From Bryobacterales bacterium (GTDB lineage: Bacteria; Acidobacteriota; Terriglobia; Bryobacterales; Bryobacteraceae), in contig JALOKO010000003.1 of NCBI GenBank assembly GCA_025456495.1, positions 1-39,730 of the forward strand: 39,730 nt of DNA, given 5' to 3'. Positions 18,900-26,646 of this stretch are shown here, piece after piece. The stretch's first letter is position 1; every line of letters begins with the position of its first letter. Under the pieces are notes generated by a model. The model saw only the letters and a list, made by a program, of their open reading frames with translations, searched no databases and was not told where the DNA came from. A program made the translations under genes and the position numbers.

Positions 18900-19706
18900 T
18901 CAACGCTGTGCTGCCACTGAGCGGGTCTTGGCGAGGTGGTCGCTGATGGTGGCAACGGTGTCCAGCCAGATGCCTTGGGCGGGGTCGCTGGCGTAGGTCC
19001 AGACGGCACGGATGGCTTCGATGCTGGTGGTTTGCGGGGCAGGGTCGCCGAAGTCGTGGCCGGCGAACACCAGCCAGCGGCCCTCCTTCATGGCGGCTTC
19101 TACTTGCGCTACCAGTTGGTCTCCGCGATAGCCGTCGCAGTGGGTGCCCATCAGGTAGGCCAAGTCACAGCGTTGAGGGTCGTTGGCGGCTTCGTTCAGG
19201 TATCCGCGCCCGGTGCGGAAGCGACGCGCGATCAACGGGACATAGCTGCGACGCTCCTCGCCACGACCCACCCAGGTTTGCCCGCAGGGATAGGCGAAGC
19301 TCACGGGGCGCACTCCGAAGGTTTCCTCAATCTCGGCTGTGGCTCGGTCGAGATCGGCTTCCATGCGGCCCAGTGTGTAGTCCTCCAGAGCATTGTCCCT
19401 GCTGAAGCGGTAGTTCACGGTGCAGGGGTGCGAGTGAGAATGATGTCCCATCTCGTGCCCGGCTGCGATGGCTTGCTTCCAGCCCCAAACCCGCTGTCTG
19501 AAGCCCGATGGCGACACATAGAAGGTGGCCTTCAAGCCGAGGTGATTCAGCACCGGAATGCCGAAGTCAATCTGGCTGACGCGAGCATCGTCGAAGGTGA
19601 AACTGACCGCGCCACGCTTGCCCGATGGCCAGTGAAACGGTCCGGGTTGCGCGAGGGCCTTGGCGCCGACGGCGGCCGCCAGCAGGCTTCTTCGTGACAA
19701 GGGCAT
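18900..19706 (-). CDS. Exported polysaccharide deacetylase (NodB-homology, CE4-like)
   Basis: 268 residues. The N-terminus MPLSRRSLLAAAVGAKALAQ is a probable Tat or Sec signal. The NodB motifs are visible: SFTFDDA (D39-D40, catalytic base and metal Asp) and HHSHSHP (H89 and H93 of the HSxxH metal motif), followed by FAYPCGQTW, the third motif region. The family removes N- or O-acetyl groups from chitin, peptidoglycan or other glycans; the substrate cannot be read from sequence. It is encoded alone, convergent to the regulatory-domain pair (gap 18776-18899, no gene seen) and divergent from the DinB-like gene. Confidence 0.87.
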   Translation of the reverse strand: MPLSRRSLLAAAVGAKALAQPGPFHWPSGKRGAVSFTFDDARVSQIDFGIPVLNHLGLKATFYVSPSGFRQRVWGWKQAIAAGHEMGHHSHSHPCTVNYRFSRDNALEDYTLGRMEADLDRATAEIEETFGVRPVSFAYPCGQTWVGRGEERRSYVPLIARRFRTGRGYLNEAANDPQRCDLAYLMGTHCDGYRGDQLVAQVEAAMKEGRWLVFAGHDFGDPAPQTTSIEAIRAVWTYASDPAQGIWLDTVATISDHLAKTRSVAAQR

Positions 19707-19797
19707 GGTGGCTTCGTTGTACCACTGCGAAGGGAAAGTGGCAACTCTGATGCTGGGTGGCTGCTATACTTGCAGCATTCTGGAGGTGTTCGTGTCC

Positions 19798-20319
19798 ATG
19801 CGTCATGCGCTCGGTTTTGTGCTACTCGCCGCTCTTGCCCTGTTACTGGCGGCCATGCCCGCAAGGGCGCAATCGGTGGCCCTGGAAGGAATTCGGGGCG
19901 AGTTCAAGGCGGTATCCACTTCGGTGATGAAGGCCGCCACCAAAGCGCCCGAAAGCCTGTACGCCTACCAGCCCACGCCGGAAGTGTTCACGTATCGCAA
20001 GATGATGTTGCACATCGCTGGCGCCAGCTACAGCCTTTGCGCCAGCTTCCAAGGCAAGCCGGGCCAAGGCCCGAAGGTGGACGCGGACAAGCAGGCGTCC
20101 AAGCAGGAAGTGCTGGAAACGCTAACGGCAGCGTTCAGTTACTGTGACGCGGCGATGGCTGCCTCCAACGACGCCACGCTGGCGGAGGTGGTGACTGCGC
20201 CTTCCGGCACGAAGCGTCCCAAGAGCTATTACGCCAGCCACCTGATTGCCCACACCAGTCTGCATTTTGGCAACATCGTAACCTACATGCGGATGAACAA
20301 GATGTCCCCGGGCGACTAG
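19798..20319 (+). CDS. Exported DinB-like four-helix protein
   Basis: 173 residues with a signal peptide (MRHALGFVLLAALALLLAAMPARAQ). The mature part resembles the DinB/YfiT metal-binding bundle, with H72 in the first helix (MMLHIAGASYS) and H152-x3-H156 in the last (HLIAHTSLHFGNIVTYMRM), placed like the family's metal triad. Members act as metal-dependent thiol transferases or have no known role. Export is atypical for the family but fairly common in Acidobacteriota genomes, from memory. GTG 19792 is an alternative start lying closer to GGAGG. It is followed after 3 bp by the exported flavodoxin-like gene, suggesting a joint periplasmic role. Confidence 0.78.
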   Translation: MRHALGFVLLAALALLLAAMPARAQSVALEGIRGEFKAVSTSVMKAATKAPESLYAYQPTPEVFTYRKMMLHIAGASYSLCASFQGKPGQGPKVDADKQASKQEVLETLTAAFSYCDAAMAASNDATLAEVVTAPSGTKRPKSYYASHLIAHTSLHFGNIVTYMRMNKMSPGD

Positions 20320-20322
20320 ATC

Positions 20323-20988
20323 ATGCGTTCGTTCTTTCTGGGCGTGTTCCTGTTGGCGTTGGCCGGATTGGCCGTCGCGCAGGAGGTGCGCGTACTGGTG
20401 GTGTACCACTCGGAGAGCGGCAACACGGAGACCATGGCCCGCGCGTTGGCGCACGGTGCCCGGCAGGTTCCCGGCAGTCAGGTGCTGTTGCGCACGTATG
20501 AGGAAGTGGCCAAGGAAGATCTGGCCGCGGCTGACGCCATCGCACTGGGTTCCCCGGTTCATATGGGGGACGTTGCCTGGCAGGTGCGCCAAGCGATCGT
20601 GCGGTGGAGCATGGACTTCGGCTATTGGGAAAGCCGCGCCCTCCAGAATAGGCCAGCGGCTGTGTTCGCCACCGGCGCGATGCCTTCCAACGGGAAGGAA
20701 TTCACGATGATGAGCCTGGGCGGCAGCCTGCTGCAGTTGGGCATGGTGCTGGTGAGCCCCTACGGCAGTTTTGGCGCTTCTGCAACCACGGCGCGGCCTG
20801 ACCCCGGCGTGGACGATGCCGAAAAGAAAATCGCCACCGACCTGGGCGAACGCCTTGCGCGCATCGCCCAGCAGATGAAACGGGGAGCACGCCAGCAGGA
20901 CGCCGTTCCCCTCACCTCCGGCGCGTCGGTCAGTTCAGGCTCATCGGGCGGACGGCGGGAAGCAACGCCTTCCGCACCAGTTCATTGA
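20323..20988 (+). CDS. Exported flavodoxin/WrbA-like FMN protein
   Basis: 221 residues. A signal peptide (MRSFFLGVFLLALAGLAVAQ) is followed directly by a flavodoxin-fold domain: VLVVYHSESGNTETMARAL is the FMN-phosphate loop, then IALGSPVHMGDVAW, and FATGAMPSNGKEFTMMSLGGSLLQLGMVLV as in NAD(P)H:quinone oxidoreductases of the WrbA type. A serine- and glycine-rich tail follows. These proteins are normally cytoplasmic; a secretion signal implies FMN export or folding before export, and the Sec/Tat route is unclear because no RR pair is present. The last 59 bp overlap the convergent BNR-repeat gene. Confidence 0.8.
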   Translation: MRSFFLGVFLLALAGLAVAQEVRVLVVYHSESGNTETMARALAHGARQVPGSQVLLRTYEEVAKEDLAAADAIALGSPVHMGDVAWQVRQAIVRWSMDFGYWESRALQNRPAAVFATGAMPSNGKEFTMMSLGGSLLQLGMVLVSPYGSFGASATTARPDPGVDDAEKKIATDLGERLARIAQQMKRGARQQDAVPLTSGASVSSGSSGGRREATPSAPVH

Positions 20989-23900
20989 ACTTCGCCAGAT
21001 CCCCGTCCATGGCCTGCCGTAACCCCGCTAACTGCGCGTTGATGCGCGTCACGAGGTCTTCGAACACCACGTAACTCTGGTCAGTTGGGGCAAAGTCGGC
21101 ACCGCCCACAACGCCCGCCAGAGCCGCCAGTTTGTTGTTCAATTGGATGGGAAAATTCAGCGGGTCCTGCGAACTGCGGTTCTTCGTCTGGTAAAGCATC
21201 TCCTCAATGCTGGTGAGTTTTTTGATGAGCGCTTCGGCGGCCTGCACGGCGTCCTCGGCGGCCTTCTCGGTTTTGTTGCGCTTGGCGAACTCCTGCAACT
21301 GCGCGCGCAAATCTCGAATGCGCAGGATGCTTTCGTGCGTCTCAGTGAGCTTGTCGCGAATCTGCAGCAGCAAGCTGAACTGCTTTTCGAAGCCCTCAGC
21401 GCTGGTGGGGATTCGCGGATCTTTGCTGACGGTGAAGCTCTGCGTAAGCGTCTTGTCAGCCACCGTCAGCCGCACCTGATACTCGCCCGGCACGGCCTTG
21501 GGGCCGGCCAACTGCCCGCCCCACAGGATCATGCCCTTGATGCGTTTGGCGTCGGGGTAGCGAAGGTTCCATATAAAGCGGTTCCAGCCTCGTTTGGCTT
21601 CGAACTTGGCTTCCGCGTCAGCGTCCGGGTCTGGTTTTTCGTCCTTCAACTTGCTGTCGAACTTGCGGATGAGGGCGCCTTTGGCATCGAGAATCTCGAT
21701 GGTGAAGCGCTTGTCGGGCTCCGCCGCAAGCCAGTAGTGGAACACCGCGCCGTTGGGCGGATTGGCTCCAAAGGCGGCGCTGCCACCCTCGTCGTCAAAG
21801 CCGCCGCCACCCTGCATGCGATAGGCCGCTTCCGGTTTCAGCAGCGACACGCTAGCCTTAGCCTCCGCGCTGAGCGTGGCTGCCTGGCGCAGCGCGGCCA
21901 GGTCGTCCAGCACATAAAAACTGCGCCCTTGCGTGGCCACCACCAGGTCGTCCTCGCGGGCATGCACGGCAAGGTCAGTGATGGGAACAACGGGCAGGTT
22001 CAGTTGCAAAGACCCCCACGTATCGCCCTGGTTGAAGGATACGTACATGCCGGACTCAGTGCCGGCGTAGAGCACGCCGCGCGCGTTCGGATCCTCCCGC
22101 ACCACGCGGGTGAAGGCGTCATCGGCGATGCCGTTGACGATCTTCGTCCAGGTTTGCCCGTAGTCTGTGGTCCTGAAGAGATAGGGCCGGAAGTCGTCGG
22201 ACTTGTACATGGTGGCGGCTACCCAGGCCGTGGCCGGGTCGTGGGGTGAGGCATCGATGGAGTTCACCTGGATCCACTCCGGCATTTCCTTGGGCGTCAC
22301 GTTGCGCCAGCTCCTGCCGCCATCCTGCGTGAGATGGATGAGGCCGTCATCGCTGCCGGCCCAGATCACTCCCGCGCGCCGAGGCGATTCGGCCACGGTA
22401 AAGATGGTGTTGTAGTATTCCACGCCGGTGTTGTCCTTGGTGATCGGGCCACCGGTGGGACCCTGCTTGCTCTTGTCATCGCGCGTGAGGTCCGGGCTGA
22501 TAGGTGTCCAGGTTTGCCCCTCGTTGGTGGTCTTGAACAGGAGGTTCCCGGCAGTGTAGAGCACCTTGGGGTCATGAGGAGAAAACAGGATGGGGAAGTT
22601 CCATTGGAAGCGGTACTTCATGCCCTCGGCCCCATAGCCCATCGGGTTGTCGGGATAGACGGTGATGGTGCGGCTGCTTCCCAGGCGGTGGTCATAGCGC
22701 GTGAGCAGGCCGCTGTAGGAACCGGCGTAGACAATGTTGGCATCGCGCGGGTCAGGCGCAATCCAGCCGCTTTCCCCGCCGCCTACCGGCCACCAGTGCT
22801 GCTGCGTGATGCCATAGCTGGTGGTGCGGCTGGCGATGCGCACGGTGGTGTTGTCCTGCTGCGCGCCGTAGATGTTGTAGGGGAACTCGTTGTCGGTGAC
22901 CACCCGGTAGAATTGAGCCGTGGCCTGGTTCTGGGGGGTCCAACTCCTGCCGCCATTCAGGCTGACGTTGGCGCCGCCATCGTTGGCTTGCACCATGCGC
23001 TGGTTGTTGTCCGGGGCGATCCAAAGGTCGTGGTTGTCGCTGTGGGGCGTGTCGATGACGGTGTAGGTGCGGCCGCCATCGTCACTGCGATGGAACTGCA
23101 CGTTCAGAACGTAGAGGCGGTCCTTCAACTGGGGATCTGCGTAGAGGCGCGAGTAATACCAAGCGCGCTGCCGCAGGTTGCGATCTTCGCTGACGCGCGT
23201 CCACTTGACGCCCGCATCGTCTGAGCGGAAGACGCCACCCTCTTCGGCCTCCACGATGGCGTAAACGCGATTGGAATCCACCGGAGACACCGTCACGCCG
23301 ATCTTGCCCAGCACCCCCTTCGGCAGGCCGTCGTTGCGCGTGATCTCCGTCCAGGTCTCGCCCGCATCGGTAGACTTGAACAGGCCGCTGCCCGGGCCGC
23401 CGCTATCGAAGGAATAGGGTGTGCGGCGTACCTGCCACAGCGCGGCGTACAGGACACGGGGGTTGTTGGGGTCAATCACCAGGTCGATGGCCGCGGTGTC
23501 GGCATCGCGAAACAGAACCCGCTTCCAGGTTCCGCCACCGTCGGTGGACTTGTATACGCCGCGTTGCTGGTTGGGCCCGAACAGATGGCCCATGGCCGCC
23601 ACATACAGCACGTCGGCGTTGGTGGGATGGACGCGCACGCGGGAGATATGGCGGCTATCCGCCAAGCCGATTGGCGCCCAACTTTTGCCAGCATCCACGC
23701 TCTTGTACATGCCATCACCATGCGACACGTTGCCGCGCACGGGGGCTTCGCCCATGCCCAGGTACAACACATTGGCATCTGACGGGGCCACCGCGATGGC
23801 GCCCACGGATCCGGTGCGGATCCACTGGTCTGTCATGGGCGCCCAGTTCAGACCGCCATCCGTGGTCTTGTAGACGCCGCCCCCGGTAGCGCCGAAATAG

Positions 23901-24079
23901 TAGGTTTCCGGCTGAGAGGCAACTCCGGCCACGGCGGTTACGCGTCCCCCGCGATAGGGGCCGATCTGGCGGTAATGGAATCCCTCATAAGCGCCTGGCG
24001 AGACGGGCTTCTCGGCGGCGAGGGCGCAAAGCGCGAGGCATCCCACGGCGATCCAACGGGCGATCTGCATGACGGACAT
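20930..24079 (-). CDS. Large exported BNR/Asp-box repeat (VPS10/sortilin-like beta-propeller) protein
   Basis: 1049 residues with a signal peptide (about 1-22, IARWIAVGCLALCALAA). At least nine Asp-box turns are visible, such as GVYKTTDGGLNW, GMYKSVDAGKSW, GVYKSTDGGGTW, GLFKSTDAGETW and LLFKTTNEGQTW, spread over residues 60 to about 740, so one or two large beta-propellers are expected. The last 300 residues form another beta domain and a helical, probably coiled-coil stretch. Annotated elsewhere as glycosyl hydrolase or sortilin-like, but no sialidase active-site set is evident, so no enzyme activity is claimed. Such genes occur in many copies in Solibacter-like genomes. ATG 24070 is an alternative start. 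Confidence 0.85.
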   Translation of the reverse strand: MSVMQIARWIAVGCLALCALAAEKPVSPGAYEGFHYRQIGPYRGGRVTAVAGVASQPETYYFGATGGGVYKTTDGGLNWAPMTDQWIRTGSVGAIAVAPSDANVLYLGMGEAPVRGNVSHGDGMYKSVDAGKSWAPIGLADSRHISRVRVHPTNADVLYVAAMGHLFGPNQQRGVYKSTDGGGTWKRVLFRDADTAAIDLVIDPNNPRVLYAALWQVRRTPYSFDSGGPGSGLFKSTDAGETWTEITRNDGLPKGVLGKIGVTVSPVDSNRVYAIVEAEEGGVFRSDDAGVKWTRVSEDRNLRQRAWYYSRLYADPQLKDRLYVLNVQFHRSDDGGRTYTVIDTPHSDNHDLWIAPDNNQRMVQANDGGANVSLNGGRSWTPQNQATAQFYRVVTDNEFPYNIYGAQQDNTTVRIASRTTSYGITQQHWWPVGGGESGWIAPDPRDANIVYAGSYSGLLTRYDHRLGSSRTITVYPDNPMGYGAEGMKYRFQWNFPILFSPHDPKVLYTAGNLLFKTTNEGQTWTPISPDLTRDDKSKQGPTGGPITKDNTGVEYYNTIFTVAESPRRAGVIWAGSDDGLIHLTQDGGRSWRNVTPKEMPEWIQVNSIDASPHDPATAWVAATMYKSDDFRPYLFRTTDYGQTWTKIVNGIADDAFTRVVREDPNARGVLYAGTESGMYVSFNQGDTWGSLQLNLPVVPITDLAVHAREDDLVVATQGRSFYVLDDLAALRQAATLSAEAKASVSLLKPEAAYRMQGGGGFDDEGGSAAFGANPPNGAVFHYWLAAEPDKRFTIEILDAKGALIRKFDSKLKDEKPDPDADAEAKFEAKRGWNRFIWNLRYPDAKRIKGMILWGGQLAGPKAVPGEYQVRLTVADKTLTQSFTVSKDPRIPTSAEGFEKQFSLLLQIRDKLTETHESILRIRDLRAQLQEFAKRNKTEKAAEDAVQAAEALIKKLTSIEEMLYQTKNRSSQDPLNFPIQLNNKLAALAGVVGGADFAPTDQSYVVFEDLVTRINAQLAGLRQAMDGDLAKFNELVRKALLPAVRPMSLN

Positions 24080-24285
24080 TGGTTACTCCCCTGGCGACCT
24101 GCGCCAACAGCGACAGCGTAACAAAGCCGGGGCGGATTCGCTTGAGGCCGGGGACGGCAGCCGGGGCCTGGGGGTGGCGGAAGCGGGGCGACAACAGCCG
24201 GAGCGGGCGGCGCCACGAGGATGCCTGCCATGCTGGCGCGATGCAGGTTGTCCACGCGCACCGCAATTGCTGCGAGAATAGCGCT

Positions 24286-25335
24286 GTGACTTGGTTGGTG
24301 ACGGTACTGCTGGTGGTTGGCGGCTTGGTGGCTGGAGCCCTGCTGTTGCTTTGCGCCGGGCTTGCGTACCAGGCTTTGGGGGAAAGGCGAGACGCGCGCC
24401 GACTTCCGCCTCCCGGTACAGTGGTGACCGTGCTGGGCCAGCCTCTGCATTACCACGAAGCGGGCAATGGAGAGCCCACGGTGGTGCTGGAGGCGGGCAT
24501 CAGCGCCTCAAGCTTAAGTTGGGCGCGCGTGATGCCACGGCTCGCCCCCCATGCACGAGTGATTGCCTATGACCGGGGCGGGTTGGCGTGGAGCGGTGCG
24601 GCGGGCCATGCGCGCGTGGCCTCCCGGTTGGTGGAGGAACTGCACGCGTTGCTGGAGGTCGCATCAGTGCGCGGCCCGGTGCTGCTGGTGGGCCATTCCT
24701 ATGGCGGTTTGCTGGCCTTGCTCTTCGCGTGCCGCTATCGGGAGCGCGTGGCTGGCGTGGTGTTGGTGGACTCCGTTCCGCGCGTCGATTGGAGGCCCCT
24801 TCAGCCGGCGCAACAATTGCGCTTGAATCATGGAATCCGACTGGCGCTGCGGGGCGCGCTGCTGGCGAAGCTTGGCGTTGTGCGACTGGCGCTGGCGCTG
24901 ATGATGGGCGGTGCGCGCCGTTTCCCTCGCGCTATCGCCAAGGCCAGCAGCGGTCGCGCCACGTCCGCCATTGAGCGGCTGATTGGCGAAGTACGGAAGT
25001 TGCCCGAAGAACTGTGGCCCGCTGTCCGCGCGCACTGGTGCGTCCCCAAGACCTTTCTGTCGATGGCCTCGCACTTTGAAAACCTCCCTGAAAGCGTCGA
25101 GGAGTATTCGCGCGAGGCCTTTCCTCCGCACGTGCCGCTGACGGTGCTGTCGGCAGAGTCAGCCCACGCGGAGGCCATTGAAGAGCACGCGGCGGATAGC
25201 CGGATGTCCTTGGTGGGGACACACCGTGTGGTGCCGGGCAGCGGCCATTGGATTCACCTGGACCAGCCGGATGCGGTGGTGGATGCCGTGTTGGAGATGC
25301 TGGATTTCTTGCGCTCGCTGGAGCGCACCGCCTGA
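24286..25335 (+). CDS. Membrane-anchored alpha/beta-hydrolase
   Basis: 349 residues from a GTG start. One N-terminal transmembrane segment (VTVLLVVGGLVAGALLLLCAGLAY) is followed by an alpha/beta-hydrolase domain: VVLEAGISASSLSW (oxyanion region), YDRGGLAWS, the nucleophile elbow GHSYGG and the catalytic His in GSGHWIHLDQP. The acidic triad member is not obvious; an Asp or Glu in LSAESAHAEAIEEH is possible. Substrate unknown. The start is uncertain: GTG 24286 places the membrane helix at the N-terminus, whereas longer frames (ATG 24241, or from 24079) add arginine-rich sequence without family likeness. The 206 bp before it, divergent from the BNR gene, show nothing else I can support. Confidence 0.8.
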   Translation: MTWLVTVLLVVGGLVAGALLLLCAGLAYQALGERRDARRLPPPGTVVTVLGQPLHYHEAGNGEPTVVLEAGISASSLSWARVMPRLAPHARVIAYDRGGLAWSGAAGHARVASRLVEELHALLEVASVRGPVLLVGHSYGGLLALLFACRYRERVAGVVLVDSVPRVDWRPLQPAQQLRLNHGIRLALRGALLAKLGVVRLALALMMGGARRFPRAIAKASSGRATSAIERLIGEVRKLPEELWPAVRAHWCVPKTFLSMASHFENLPESVEEYSREAFPPHVPLTVLSAESAHAEAIEEHAADSRMSLVGTHRVVPGSGHWIHLDQPDAVVDAVLEMLDFLRSLERTA

Positions 25336-25425
25336 CGGCCGGGGGCGGTGGGGACGTTGGCGTCGCGCAAACCAGGCTGATCTGCATCGGATCCTCCGCC
25401 AACCTGCCACTCGTGCCCACTTATC

Positions 25426-25453
25426 TTGCCTTTGTGTGTCCGGTGTGTTAACT
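25426..25453 (+). promoter_or_regulatory. Possible promoter of tRNA-Asp
   Basis: TTGCCT at 25426-25431, a 16-bp spacer and TTAACT at 25448-25453; the tRNA 5' end follows 22 bp later. The match to consensus is only moderate. Confidence 0.3.
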
Positions 25454-25475
25454 TGGGAAGGTTGGACAAACGTCA

Positions 25476-25552
25476 GGGGACGTAGTTCAGTTGGTTAGAA
25501 CGCCTGCCTGTCACGCAGGAGGCCGCGGGTTCGAGCCCCGTCGTCCCCGCCA
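25476..25552 (+). tRNA. tRNA-Asp (anticodon GTC)
   Basis: A complete cloverleaf is visible. The acceptor stem GGGGACG (25476-25482) pairs with CGTCCCC (25542-25548), discriminator G, and CCA is encoded at 25550-25552. The anticodon stem CCTGC/GCAGG encloses the loop CTGTCAC, giving anticodon GTC at 25510-25512. The T arm has GGTTCGAGCC. It decodes both Asp codons. No other tRNA and no integrase are adjacent, so there is no sign that it serves as an attachment site here. A T6 run follows at 25565-25570, but without a clear hairpin. Confidence 0.97.
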
Positions 25553-25577
25553 ACATCCCGCCCGTTTTTTGTTTCCA

Positions 25578-25620
25578 TTGACATTTCTGAAAACCCCGGC
25601 ACAATAGAAAGAACTATTGT
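25578..25620 (+). promoter_or_regulatory. Promoter with overlapping palindromic operator candidate, upstream of the RraA-like gene
   Basis: A perfect -35 TTGACA at 25578-25583, a 16-bp spacer and CACAAT at 25600-25605 (4 of 6). A perfect inverted repeat overlaps the -10 and the predicted start site: ACAATAG (25601-25607) and CTATTGT (25614-25620), 6-bp spacer. The position suits a repressor operator; the RNA could also form this as a short hairpin. The 5' leader would be only about 27 nt. Confidence 0.55.
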
Positions 25621-25638
25621 GTTTTCAAACGTGTACCC

Positions 25639-26379
25639 ATGAGACAGCGTCCTTACTTGCTCTCGATCCCCTTGTTACTGCTGATTGTGCTGTTTTTTGG
25701 CCTGGCGGCCAGCAATCGCCCTCCGGAAGAGCCGCTGGTGGCTGGCTTTCGGGGTGTGACCGTGGCCTCAGTCGCCGATGCCGTTGACCAGGTTGCGGGG
25801 CAGCGCGGCTTCCTGGAACACGAGTTCCGGCCGATGGTGGAGGGCGTGGTGGTGGGTCGTGCGCGGACCGCGCTGGTGAGGCCAGCCAAGCCTGAGAACG
25901 CAACTCCGGTGCTGGCGACCAAGCACTCCATTGAAATGATCGACAGCGCGCAGCCCGGGGAAGTGGGCGTGATTGTGATGGAGAACGGCCTGAACGTGGC
26001 CGCCATCGGGGGATTGATGGCCACCGCGGCCAAGGCGCGCGACATGGCGGGGATGGTGATTGACGGGGGCGTGCGCGATGTGGCGGAAATCCGCCGCCTA
26101 GGCCTGCCCGTGTACGCCCGCAGTGTGACGCCAGCCACGGCCGTGGGCCGCTACGCCAGTGTGATGAAGGACGAACCGGTTTGGTGCGGGGGCGTTCTGG
26201 TACACCCGGGCGACATTATTGTCGCCAGCGAGGATGGCGTGGTGGTAGTGCCCAAGCAACACGCCGAAGCGGTGCTGAAGCTGGCCTTGGAAATCGACGA
26301 CCGGGAAAGCCGCATGGTGCCCGTCATCCAGCAACTGCGCTCACTGGGCGAAGCCGTCAAGAAGTTCAACCGCATCTAG
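25639..26379 (+). CDS. Membrane-anchored or exported RraA-family protein
   Basis: 246 residues. An N-terminal hydrophobic segment (about residues 7-27, LLSIPLLLLIVLFFGLAAS) precedes an RraA-family fold: AQPGEVGVIVMENGLNVAAIGG, GMVIDGGVRDVAEIRRLGLPVYA with the conserved G-G-x-R-D, and VHPGDIIVASEDGVVVVPK. The family includes RNase E inhibitors, 4-hydroxy-4-methyl-2-oxoglutarate aldolases and oxaloacetate decarboxylases; the R-D pair supports a metal-dependent aldolase or decarboxylase more than an RNase inhibitor. The leader segment, which would put the domain outside the membrane, is unusual and also argues against an RNase E role. Stand-alone gene behind a good promoter. Confidence 0.82.
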   Translation: MRQRPYLLSIPLLLLIVLFFGLAASNRPPEEPLVAGFRGVTVASVADAVDQVAGQRGFLEHEFRPMVEGVVVGRARTALVRPAKPENATPVLATKHSIEMIDSAQPGEVGVIVMENGLNVAAIGGLMATAAKARDMAGMVIDGGVRDVAEIRRLGLPVYARSVTPATAVGRYASVMKDEPVWCGGVLVHPGDIIVASEDGVVVVPKQHAEAVLKLALEIDDRESRMVPVIQQLRSLGEAVKKFNRI

Positions 26380-26464
26380 CAGCCGCAACCGGGCCGCTGC
26401 GCAGCAGATCTTCCACCGTATCCTTGCTCTTGTCCACCCGCCGTCTCTTGGCGCGTTTTCTCAC

Positions 26465-26514
26465 TGGACTTTACGGTCTGAAAATGATGTAATGCGGGCG
26501 AGCGTTCGCATTAC
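26465..26514 (+). promoter_or_regulatory. Promoter and 26-bp palindromic operator candidate of the corrinoid methyltransferase operon
   Basis: TGGACT at 26465-26470 (4 of 6), a 17-bp spacer and TGTAAT at 26488-26493 (5 of 6) form a good sigma-70 promoter. A perfect inverted repeat covers the -10 and the start site: GTAATGCG (26489-26496) and CGCATTAC (26507-26514), 10-bp centre. No run of T follows, so it is not a terminator of the preceding gene. About 150 nt of leader separate it from the first gene; I see no B12-box or other cobalamin riboswitch motif there. Confidence 0.6.
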
Positions 26515-26646
26515 TTCCGCTCTGGCGCCGACGGCGGTAGCCTCGTCCGCAACGTGATCGACAATGTGGGGGGGGCTGACGCGAACGCGAGACATCGTCG
26601 CCATGATCGATGCCGTTCACGAGTTCCATGGAAGGAGCTAGCCCCG

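Noticed and set aside
21143..23224. Two long plus-strand open frames opposite the BNR-repeat gene
   Set aside because: The minus strand encodes regularly spaced Asp-box repeats; the plus frames are their shadows.
25476..25639. tRNA-Asp as an integration site of a mobile element
   Set aside because: No integrase, no second copy of the tRNA 3' end and no compositional break follow the tRNA.
26366..26464. Minus-strand frame of 32 residues (KRAKRRRVDKSKDTVEDLL...) converging on the RraA gene
   Set aside because: The composition looks protein-like, but it has only a GTG start, no ribosome binding site, overlaps the RraA stop and lies just upstream of a better-supported promoter. It could be a remnant of a lost gene.
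26515..26646. Cobalamin riboswitch ahead of the corrinoid operon
   Set aside because: No B12-box-like sequence or characteristic pairing was found in the leader; protein control through the palindrome is more likely.
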